A stretch of 64,000 nucleotides of DNA from Geminocystis sp. NIES-3709 (lineage in GTDB: Bacteria; Cyanobacteriota; Cyanobacteriia; Cyanobacteriales; Cyanobacteriaceae): the NCBI RefSeq assembly GCF_001548115.1, contig NZ_AP014821.1, positions 2,483,262 through 2,547,261 on the forward strand, read 5' to 3'. Shown here piece after piece: positions 8,744 to 16,886 of the stretch. Both the position numbers and the translations under genes were made by a program. The notes beneath the pieces were generated by a model. That model worked only from the letters and a program-made list of their open reading frames with translations. It ran no database searches and had not been told where the DNA came from. The stretch's first letter is position 1; every line of letters begins with the position of its first letter.

Positions 8744-9742
8744 ATGCGATTTGTTACCAGATTAGCTCCAGAAACACAACAGTTATTAAAGACTATTGAA
8801 CAAAAAAGTAAATACTATCAAGTTAGACATCGAGCAAAATCGATTTTGTTAAGTTATCAAGGTTATAAAATTACTCAAATAATGTTAATATTAAATATTA
8901 GTAGAAATACAATTTATAATTGGCTTAATAATTGGGAAAAAAATGGTTTAAATGGATTATATAGCTTGAAGGGAAGAGGAAGAAAATCAACTTTAAATGA
9001 GCAACAAGAATTAAAAGTAAAAGAATGGATAAAATCTCATCCAAAAACCTTAAAGATAGTTCAAGAAAAAATAGAAAATGAGTGGGAGATAAAAATAAGC
9101 AAAGATACGATAAAAAGATTAGCAAAAAAAAAGGGCATGGGGTGGTATCGGTTCAAGAAAAGGGTAAAAGGGGAAGTATGCCCTGAATTATACCAACAAA
9201 AAAAGAGACAATTAGAGCAACTAAAAAGAGCAGAAAATGAAGGAAAAATAGATATATATTATGGTGATGAAAGTGGATTTAGTTTAGTACCTTGTTTACC
9301 TTATGGATGGCAAGAAAAAGGGAGAAAAATAGAAAGAGAAAGTAGCCTAAGTAAAAGATTAAATGTGTTAGGATTTATGAAAAAAAATAATGAGTTAGAA
9401 AGCTATGTATTTGAGTCATCAATCAATAGTGATGTCGTGATAGCTTGTATAGATAACTTGAGTAAAAAAATAAAGAAGGAAACAGTATTAGTAATGGATA
9501 ATGCCTCGATTCACCAAAATAAAAAATTCTGGAATAAAGAAGAAGAATGGGAAAAAAAAGGATTAAAAATATTCTTTCTACCACCCTATTCACCACAATT
9601 AAACAAAATAGAAATACTGTGGAGATTTATGAAATATAAATGGTTAGAGAACTCCTGTTATAAAAGTTATTTAGATTTAGTAAAAGGAGTAGAAAATATT
9701 CTTATAAACTTTGGTTCAAAATATACAATTAATTTTGCCTAG
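8744..9742 (+). mobile_element. IS630-type transposase, apparently intact
   Basis: 332 residues in one frame. The N-terminal ~110 residues hold a helix-turn-helix (ISRNTIYNWLNNW) and a second winged-helix-like stretch. The C-terminal half is a DDE catalytic domain with D175 (YYGDESGF), D252 (VMDNASIH) and E290 (PPYSPQLNKIE), which are diagnostic of the IS630/Tc1 superfamily. These elements insert at TA dinucleotides. Flanking TA is abundant but I could not find matching terminal inverted repeats by eye, so the limits given are those of the gene. No frameshift or stop was seen, so it could be active. Confidence 0.88.
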
Positions 9743-9848
9743 GTACTTATTATTCCCTTTACGAAGTGCAATTTTGACAGTCAAATATAAATTTTAAGAT
9801 TCCTTTAGGATTATTTGTAATGATGAAACGAGAAAAAGTCCAAATTTT

Positions 9849-10511
9849 CTATTCTCTATATTTTGTCAAAGAAACTGTTGCGACTCCAAGAGGTTTTAAT
9901 TTTGCATTAACTAATACTTTTATTCCTTCATCTACAGTTGTACCAGTGGTATAAATATCATCTATCATAAGAATTTCTTGAGTTTTGTTGATTTTCTGAT
10001 AATCTTTACCGATACGAAAGGCTTTATCTATATTTGCTTTTTTTTGTTGAGGAGTTAAGCTAAACATAGCCTCTGTGTTTTTTACTCTTATTAATAATTC
10101 TGTTTTGATTGCATAGCCTGTTATATGGCAAAAACTTTGGGCAATTAATTCAGCTTGATTGAATCCTCTCATTTTCAATTTTTCAGAATGTAACGGTATT
10201 GGTATGACGGTTAATTTTGGATAAGTTTTTTTATTTCCCGATTGTAACCACGCCTCTCCTAACCATCTACCAAATAATTCGCCTATTTCTCTATTTTTAT
10301 CATATTTGAAGGCAGCGATCGATCTTTTTAAATAATCGTCATATTTACCCCATGAAAATAGTAAATAATTTTGACGACTAAATTGTTTATAATTGGTGAG
10401 TTGACAACATCGTAATTTTTGTTCACAATATCGACAAATAATATCATCAGTCGATCGTTGACAAAGAGGACAATTTGATTTAAGAAATAAAGATAAAATA
10501 TTTTTCAACAT
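9849..10511 (-). CDS. comF: ComF family phosphoribosyltransferase-like protein
   Basis: 220 residues. The N-terminus has a four-cysteine zinc ribbon (CPLCQRS...CRYC). The C-terminal half is a type I phosphoribosyltransferase fold with the PRPP loop ILMIDDIYTTGTT. ComF proteins are linked to DNA uptake during natural transformation, where they may act on incoming single-stranded DNA; in cyanobacteria comF is among the genes required for competence. It is a single gene, divergent from the next one by 45 bp. Confidence 0.87.
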   Translation of the reverse strand: MLKNILSLFLKSNCPLCQRSTDDIICRYCEQKLRCCQLTNYKQFSRQNYLLFSWGKYDDYLKRSIAAFKYDKNREIGELFGRWLGEAWLQSGNKKTYPKLTVIPIPLHSEKLKMRGFNQAELIAQSFCHITGYAIKTELLIRVKNTEAMFSLTPQQKKANIDKAFRIGKDYQKINKTQEILMIDDIYTTGTTVDEGIKVLVNAKLKPLGVATVSLTKYRE

Positions 10512-10556
10512 TCATTTAATTTACTTAGTAATTTTAGTGTTTAAATAACTTAAAAA

Positions 10557-11006
10557 ATGGAAATAAAATTTAGAGAATTTAACCCTTTTGATATATGGTT
10601 TTGGATAGAATTTGATCATGTACCATCAGAAATGGAAAAACAATATATAGAAGAATTATTTAATTCATGGTTTTATTTAGGTAAATTAGGAGGATTTAAT
10701 GCAGAAAATTTACAAATACAAGACTTAGGTATTGATATTAGTTATATGGATTATGACCATGATTTAGCAGAAAATTCGATGATGTCTCCTATGCACAATA
10801 TGGGAGAATTTGAATTTTTAAGTAATTGGGGAAGATGTTGGTTTGATTTAGGTACTAGCGATTTAATCGGTATCGATATTTTAATTAATGCACTTAGGGA
10901 ATTAGGCAAAGAATATGTCGGAATTAGTCAGTTTATTATTGGAGGAGAAAATGAGGACTGGCGGATAGATAAAAAAGAAAATGATGGTTTTTCAGAGGAA
11001 TATTAG
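10557..11006 (+). CDS. DUF3531-type conserved protein
   Basis: 149 residues, acidic, soluble. It starts with MEIKFREFNPFDIWFWIEF, which I associate with the DUF3531 family found in cyanobacteria and plant plastids. It has further conserved-looking aromatic and acidic stretches (YMDYDHDL, WGRCWFDLGTSD). The function is unknown. It is transcribed away from comF with no clear operon partner. Family assignment is from memory of the N-terminal motif and should be treated as probable. Confidence 0.65.
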   Translation: MEIKFREFNPFDIWFWIEFDHVPSEMEKQYIEELFNSWFYLGKLGGFNAENLQIQDLGIDISYMDYDHDLAENSMMSPMHNMGEFEFLSNWGRCWFDLGTSDLIGIDILINALRELGKEYVGISQFIIGGENEDWRIDKKENDGFSEEY

Positions 11007-11160
11007 CCTTCAATTTTAGTAACTTTTTATTTCCCTAATCTTCTATAGTAGTCTTATTTGAATTGTGTAGAAAAAATGCTGTTAAAAGATATTAGGTGTA
11101 AAAAAATAAAAGATTTTGCATTTTATAATTAACATTTAATCTATCACAAATCATTTAAGA

Positions 11161-11403
11161 TTACTGTTGTTTCGTCATTTGTCCTATTTTTTTGATCAGC
11201 CAACTAAATAACGCCCCTGTAAATAAAATGCCAATGGCAGGGTTAAATACTGGTGTCCATAATTGATACCATATATCCCATCCCAAAGGTATTCCCATAG
11301 AACGTCCTATAAGTGCGATCGCAAACCAAAAAAAGGCGATAATAACTAAGAAAACATCAGCTACTAAAAAACGATCGAGCCACGTTAATAACTTTTCTTT
11401 CAT
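11161..11403 (-). CDS. Small two-helix membrane protein
   Basis: 80 residues with two hydrophobic segments (about 14-34 and 54-72) joined by a conserved-looking GIPLGWDIWYQLWTPVFNPAIG loop. It has a basic C-terminus (KKIGQMTKQQ). The Trp/Pro-rich loop is typical of small membrane proteins conserved across cyanobacteria. No function is known to me. It is monocistronic. Confidence 0.65.
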   Translation of the reverse strand: MKEKLLTWLDRFLVADVFLVIIAFFWFAIALIGRSMGIPLGWDIWYQLWTPVFNPAIGILFTGALFSWLIKKIGQMTKQQ

Positions 11404-11855
11404 AAAGGAAAATAATATATTTCAATCAAAATAATTTTATCTTAAATCAATACCTTCGCCAAAAATTAAAAATAAAATCGATTTTCATCGAACTCATTTG
11501 GGACTTTTTTGAAAAGACTTGACAAAAATACCTTCTTTTAATACATTCAAATTACTTGATTCATTCTAAGGCATCTCTACCGTCGGATCTAATCTAAATA
11601 AACTTTTACTTGTTATTGTTTAGCAGTGGGTAAAGATTTATCTATACATTTGTTGTGTTATTAAGTGTATTTTATTTGATACATATAGGTGCTAAAAATT
11701 AAACGCAATATTATAATACGGAAAAATTTTTTTGATTTGTTAATTAATTTTGCATAAATTCCAAAAGTCAGACTGATAATTATATAGAGAAGAAATATAT
11801 TTACTTTCCATCTCGATCAAACTAAGTATTTTTACTTATCTAGGGAGTTTTTAAT
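11404..11855. other. Divergent intergenic region before the GTPase pair
   Basis: 452 bp with no gene. It should hold promoters for the small membrane protein (leftward) and the GTPase operon (rightward). AGGGAG at 11842-11847 is a clear ribosome binding site for the first GTPase. No repeat or operator could be assigned. Confidence 0.5.
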
Positions 11856-14273
11856 ATGCTAGACAACATCGATTTATCCCAAACCTTCAATATCGCCATT
11901 ATGGGAAGGGGTAACACGGGGAAAAGTTCGTTAATGAATGCTTTATTAAAATTAAGTCGTAGGGAAGCCTTAGAAGTCACCAAAGTAGGAATACAAACTC
12001 ACCTTACAAAAGATTTTGTCATTCAAAAATTTTTTAATGATGATGTTTATTTAATTGATACTCCTCCTATTCATAATGAATATTTTGAAATTCATAAAAT
12101 TGTCAATATAATCAATGATATAGACTTAATAATTCTTGTGATTGACGGTTATCCAGTGTATGGACACAAATACATTTTTCAAAAACTAAGTATCTATAAG
12201 TCTAATATATTTGTTGTTTTAAATGGTATGGATAAATGGGATAATTGCTTTTTTGATTGGATAAATTATACAGTATCTCAATGGGCTAATTATCTTAATG
12301 TTGATAAAATTTATTTGACTTGCACAAGAGGTTATAATCCCACAGAAAATAGTCCAAAAATGGACATTCGAGGAGTTGATTTATTGCGTCAAGATATTAA
12401 CAATTTTATTAACGAAAAAATTAGACAAAAACAAACAAATGTTTTAGAGCAATTATCTGTAAAAGTTGAGATAAATAATAAGAAGAAGGAAATACTAAAG
12501 TTAAAATATCCGAAAAAAACAATTTATCCTTTAGAGTTTCAATGGGCTTTAAAATCTTGTACAAATACTGCCCATAAATCTTATGAAATTACTTTAAAAT
12601 ATAGCAATACAATTAAGTACATAATACAAAATCTCATAAGTAGTTTAGATAAAAAAATCTCTATATCAAATCAATATAAAAATAAAGAGCTAGAAAAATC
12701 ATTTGATAAAGTTATCTCAGCTATTAAACAGATTTTGAATAAAGATATTGACGAATTAAAATTATCTTTAGCTAAGAAAAAACAAAATTTAGAAGATTAT
12801 AGTATTGTTTTATTTGGACGTACGAGGGCAGGAAAAAGCACTATTCGAGAAGCCTTAACTAATGGAGATGGTAACACGATCGGTAAAGGAGGGCAACGCA
12901 CCACCAGAGATGTCCACGAATATAGATGGAATGATCTACGATTGATTGATACCCCCGGTATTGAAGCCTATGGGGGAGAAAAAGACACCGATAAGGCGAT
13001 TAACAAAGTGGATGAAGCGGATATGGTATTATTCCTTACTAGCGATGATTCTGTGCAACCCGGAGAATTTGAAGAAATGGCAAGGCTAACTAAAATAAAT
13101 AAGCCTTTTATTGTTCTTTTAAATGTTAAAGCTAAATTAGAAACAGAAGCACAATTAAATCGATTTTTAACCAAGCCAGAAAAAACTTTTAATGAGGAAA
13201 GATTATCAGGACATCATCATCATATTCAAAAATATGTTAGTGAACATTTGCATATTGATCAAGTTCAAATTATAGATATTCAAGCAAGGGCAGGATTTTT
13301 AAGTAATTTACCTGAATATAAACAATATAAATCTGAATTATGGAAATTAAGTCAATTAGATCAGGTTTATTCAGTAATAGAACAAGACATTTATAATAAT
13401 GGCAATGAAAGACGAGCTTCTACTTTTTTTGATGGGACAAAAAAATTTATTGAAAAAATAAAAAACCAATTATCAAATATTCAAAAAGATATTGATTCTC
13501 AGCTTAATTTATTGCAAATAAAAGAAAAAGAAGTTAAAAAATTATTTGCTGATTTTATGAAAGATACTGATAGAAAAATTGACAGTAAAATAAAGATTAT
13601 ATTTAGTCAATTTAAACAAGAAATTCCAGCTTTTATTGAATATTCAGTATCAAACAGAGATGCTAAAGAACAATGGAAAGCTAAAGAAAATAGATTAAAA
13701 AATAAACTAGAAGAATCTATCAAAATAATATTTCAAGCAACTATAAAAGAATTGAAAGAAAAATTGTCAGAATTTGAACAAGAATATAGTTATGATACCG
13801 AGAATATCAAATTTAATATTAATTTTGATAACTTTGATAAAGGAATATTTGGAAATGTACTTAAAGGTTTAGGTGTAATATTAGGAGCAATAGGTGCAGG
13901 AGTAATTATTTTCAATCCTGCTGCATGGGTTATTAGTGCAGGTTTCGCCGTTGGAAATATGATTTTTAATTTCTTTTCTGATAAGGTTAAAGATGATGAA
14001 AAAAGAAAATTTAATCAACAAAAAGAAAATACTAAAAATGAGATACTTATAAAAGTAAATAATCAAGAAAAAGAATTAATTAGTAAACTAAAAAAAGAAG
14101 TGAAATCAAGACTACAAGAAATTGAAAAGGATATTTTATCTCCTTTAGAATTGTCTAGGAAAGAACTATCTTTTATTAATCAACAAATTTGCATAGCTGA
14201 ACAGGAAATAAAAACACAACTTAATAACTTAAAAAATGATTATGAGCTTATCCAACAAAGTTTCAATAACTAA
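11856..14273 (+). CDS. Double-GTPase dynamin-like protein with C-terminal membrane hairpin
   Basis: 805 residues. The first G domain has G1 GRGNTGKS (17-24), a G3 reading DTPP (68-71) in place of DxxG, and a G4-like LNGMD. The second has G1 GRTRAGKS (321-328), an intact G3 DTPG (365-368) and LNVKAK in the G4 position. After it come about 300 residues of Lys/Glu-rich helix, interrupted by a glycine-rich hydrophobic hairpin (about 672-710, ILGAIGAGV...NPAAWVISAG). Tandem G domains plus helical stalk and membrane hairpin recall bacterial dynamin-like proteins, which bind and remodel membranes. It lies 37 nt upstream of a second such GTPase and is probably in one operon with it. Function is not established. 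Confidence 0.75.
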   Translation: MLDNIDLSQTFNIAIMGRGNTGKSSLMNALLKLSRREALEVTKVGIQTHLTKDFVIQKFFNDDVYLIDTPPIHNEYFEIHKIVNIINDIDLIILVIDGYPVYGHKYIFQKLSIYKSNIFVVLNGMDKWDNCFFDWINYTVSQWANYLNVDKIYLTCTRGYNPTENSPKMDIRGVDLLRQDINNFINEKIRQKQTNVLEQLSVKVEINNKKKEILKLKYPKKTIYPLEFQWALKSCTNTAHKSYEITLKYSNTIKYIIQNLISSLDKKISISNQYKNKELEKSFDKVISAIKQILNKDIDELKLSLAKKKQNLEDYSIVLFGRTRAGKSTIREALTNGDGNTIGKGGQRTTRDVHEYRWNDLRLIDTPGIEAYGGEKDTDKAINKVDEADMVLFLTSDDSVQPGEFEEMARLTKINKPFIVLLNVKAKLETEAQLNRFLTKPEKTFNEERLSGHHHHIQKYVSEHLHIDQVQIIDIQARAGFLSNLPEYKQYKSELWKLSQLDQVYSVIEQDIYNNGNERRASTFFDGTKKFIEKIKNQLSNIQKDIDSQLNLLQIKEKEVKKLFADFMKDTDRKIDSKIKIIFSQFKQEIPAFIEYSVSNRDAKEQWKAKENRLKNKLEESIKIIFQATIKELKEKLSEFEQEYSYDTENIKFNINFDNFDKGIFGNVLKGLGVILGAIGAGVIIFNPAAWVISAGFAVGNMIFNFFSDKVKDDEKRKFNQQKENTKNEILIKVNNQEKELISKLKKEVKSRLQEIEKDILSPLELSRKELSFINQQICIAEQEIKTQLNNLKNDYELIQQSFNN

Positions 14274-14310
14274 TAATAAATCTATTGCAAAATTAAAGGT
14301 AATTTAAACT

Positions 14311-15942
14311 ATGTCTAATTTAAAATTTACACAACAATCTGAAACTGTTAATAATTTGGTTAAATCCAGTTTAGCTATGCTCAATCGTTATTCATATCCT
14401 GAAGTTGAAATTTTAGTAGAAGATTTTAATAATTTTTGGCATGAGCATCAACAACAACCTAAATTAACTATTTCTTTTATTGGACAATATAATGCCGGAA
14501 AATCTACTTTAATTAAATCATTAACAGGAGATTCTGCTATTCTTATTAGCCCTGAAATTTGCACCGATAAAGTAACAGAATATAGTTGGAATGATGTTTT
14601 ATTAATTGATACCCCCGGAATTTATGCTGGAAGAAATGATCACGATGAAATCACCCTTAAAAAAATTTCTCGTTCAGATTTATTAGTTTTTGTTATTCCA
14701 AATGAATTATTTAATCCTCAAGGTGCTGAGTTTTTTAAACGAGTGGCAAATGATATGCAAAGAGTTGGACAAATGATGTTAGTTATTAATAAAATGAGTC
14801 GTGAAACAGGAGAAAAAAATGAGCTTTTAAAAAGTATTAAAGAAGTGATTAAACCTCATCTTCATCAAAATTTTTATACTTGTTTTATTGATGCTAATTC
14901 TTATTTAGAAGTTCGTTACGAAAATGATGAAGATGAAAAAGAGTTTTTGCTAGAAGAATCTAATTTTAATAATTTTTTGAATTCTTTAGAAACACTTATT
15001 GAGCAAAATAAATTATCAGCAAAATTAATTACACCTTTACATAAATTGTCTGATTTATTAACAATATTATCCAATCAATTTAATCAGGAAGAAAATTTAA
15101 TTCCTAAGTTATTAGAGTTATTGAGAAGAAAAGAAAATATTTTAAAAGCATCTCAAACTAGAGCTAAAAATATTTATATTTCTGCTTTAGGTCAATTAGA
15201 GCATGAAATAATTATGATTGGTGATAAAATAGATGGAAACCATAATGAAAATGAAATTAATGAGGAAATTAGTAATTGTGATCAAGAGATAAGAATATTA
15301 ACGGAAACAATTATTAATAATATAAATAATGATTTAAAATCAGAACTTGATGATCTTCAAAATAAATTAAAAGAATTAGAAGATTCTCCATTAGGTAGAA
15401 CGATCGAATTAGAATTAGAAGAAATGAAGAAAAATAAAGCCTATAATCATAAAAACTTAAACTCTAATTATACAGGAAAAGTTGCCTCTAAAACCCTTCA
15501 TAGTGTGGGAAGTTTTGCATCTAACGCAACGAGAAATTTTGTTTATGATGTTGGAAAAACATTAGGAGTCAAATTTAAACCTTGGGGTGCATTTAACATG
15601 GCTAAAAATATTAGAGTTGCTGGTTCTATTTTTGCCTTTGCTGGTGTTGCATTTGATGTGTTTATGGCGTTTAAAGAAGAAGGTGATCGGAATGAATATG
15701 AAAAAGAATTACAAAAAGGAAGAAATGAGGTAAGACAAAATTATGAGAATTTAGCAGAAGAAATCAGCAATAATTATAAAGCAAGTATTACTGATTCTTT
15801 AGATTTTTATAATCAGGAAATATTTGACTTAACTTTAAAAAGAAATGAGTTGATAAAAAATGATCAAACAAAAGAGAAAATGAAAAAAGAAATTAAGGAA
15901 CAATCAGTCAAAATTAAACATAAAATTGCAGAATTAATCTGA
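14311..15942 (+). CDS. Dynamin-like GTPase, partner of the preceding gene
   Basis: 543 residues. G1 GQYNAGKS (58-65), G2 Thr in the CTDKVTEYSW segment, G3 DTPG (100-103) and G4 NKMS are all recognisable, so this G domain looks active. The rest is long coiled helix with a hydrophobic stretch at about 436-453 (AGSIFAFAGVAFDVFMAF), fitting a membrane-binding paddle or hairpin. Bacterial dynamin-like proteins often occur as adjacent unequal pairs that act as hetero-oligomers at membranes; a role in membrane stress or phage defence is an inference. A collapsed transposase follows directly. Confidence 0.75.
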   Translation: MSNLKFTQQSETVNNLVKSSLAMLNRYSYPEVEILVEDFNNFWHEHQQQPKLTISFIGQYNAGKSTLIKSLTGDSAILISPEICTDKVTEYSWNDVLLIDTPGIYAGRNDHDEITLKKISRSDLLVFVIPNELFNPQGAEFFKRVANDMQRVGQMMLVINKMSRETGEKNELLKSIKEVIKPHLHQNFYTCFIDANSYLEVRYENDEDEKEFLLEESNFNNFLNSLETLIEQNKLSAKLITPLHKLSDLLTILSNQFNQEENLIPKLLELLRRKENILKASQTRAKNIYISALGQLEHEIIMIGDKIDGNHNENEINEEISNCDQEIRILTETIINNINNDLKSELDDLQNKLKELEDSPLGRTIELELEEMKKNKAYNHKNLNSNYTGKVASKTLHSVGSFASNATRNFVYDVGKTLGVKFKPWGAFNMAKNIRVAGSIFAFAGVAFDVFMAFKEEGDRNEYEKELQKGRNEVRQNYENLAEEISNNYKASITDSLDFYNQEIFDLTLKRNELIKNDQTKEKMKKEIKEQSVKIKHKIAELI

Positions 15943-16028
15943 CAATGCTGAAAATGGCTGAAAAGCTGAAAGTGTTAAGAATCAAGACATATCCTTAAAT
16001 GAAAATGCTCTAAATATTTTGATAAGCC

Positions 16029-16810
16029 ATGAGATTTTATCTGTCTAACATAATTCAGCTTTTCTTTGTCAAATTTAGTAAATTATTTCGCTCTCATAAA
16101 ATTGAAACATTTGAAGCAATTATGATTTTAGCAATTAGTCATGCCTATGGCTGTTTTAATCCCAAACAATTAGCCGATTTGGTTGGTGTTAGTCATCAAA
16201 AAATCTATACAGAAATTTCTTCATGGATTCGTGGTATGTCTCAAAACAACTAAAAGAACAATTACAAGAACTAGGATTCACCAAAATTATTATGGCGGGA
16301 AAAGGAAGTTATGTGTTTGAAGGGGAAAATTTTAAAGGCAAAGGAAGTGAATGGAAAAAAAGAGTTGATTATCGAAAAAATGAATGGGGAATTAATGTAC
16401 CTTGTGTGAGAAAAAAATTATTAAATCCAACTTTTGGAACTCTAAATTTATTATTTTTTCAAAAAAGTAATAGTAATTGTTATTTGTTGATGGATTTAAG
16501 TAGTATATCATTGAGGGGAGCGGAAATATGGCGGATATGGACTGCACACAATATTATTGAACAGTTTCGGAAAATTTTAAAATCGGGGCTGAAAATTGCC
16601 GAAATGAAATGACGGAAACAGGGAATTTATGCAGGATTATTAATTAAGATAATAATCTATTTAATGTTATTAACAATACAGTTTATGCCAAGTTTTCGTC
16701 GTTTATCATTAATGCAAATAATTAGAAAAATTGAATCATCAACGAGACTAACAGATGTAATCAAAGAGCATTTTCAGAACGATTTTCTGGGGATTTTAGC
16801 AATTGTATAG
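16029..16810 (+). pseudogene. Collapsed transposase with internal deletion, frameshift and stop
   Basis: The N-terminal piece (16029-about 16222: FEAIMILAISHAYGCFNPKQ, LADLVGVSHQKIY) is joined in another frame to a C-terminal piece (from 16223: DSWYVSKQL, GFTKIIMAGKGSYVF, LSSISLRGAEIWRIW, IEQFRKILKS). This runs to a TGA at 16610-16612 and then continues in the same frame (GIYAGLLIKIIIYL) to TAG at 16808-16810. Full-length cyanobacterial transposases of this type have roughly 200 residues between the two pieces, so the centre was deleted. TGAAAAGCT near 15962 and its complement AGCTTTTCA at about 16813 may be remnants of the terminal repeats. The element is dead. Confidence 0.75.
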
Positions 16811-16886
16811 CTTTTCAAGGTTCTTGGAATTGTCAGTAAATGTGGAATTTATCCCATGTTAATTGTTAATTTCTAATGGTTTTTAT

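Noticed and set aside
8744-9742. IS630 transposase as the enzyme moving the chlH-associated cassettes
   Set aside because: It lies 35 kb away and IS630 elements insert at TA without a 23-bp core; no link is seen.
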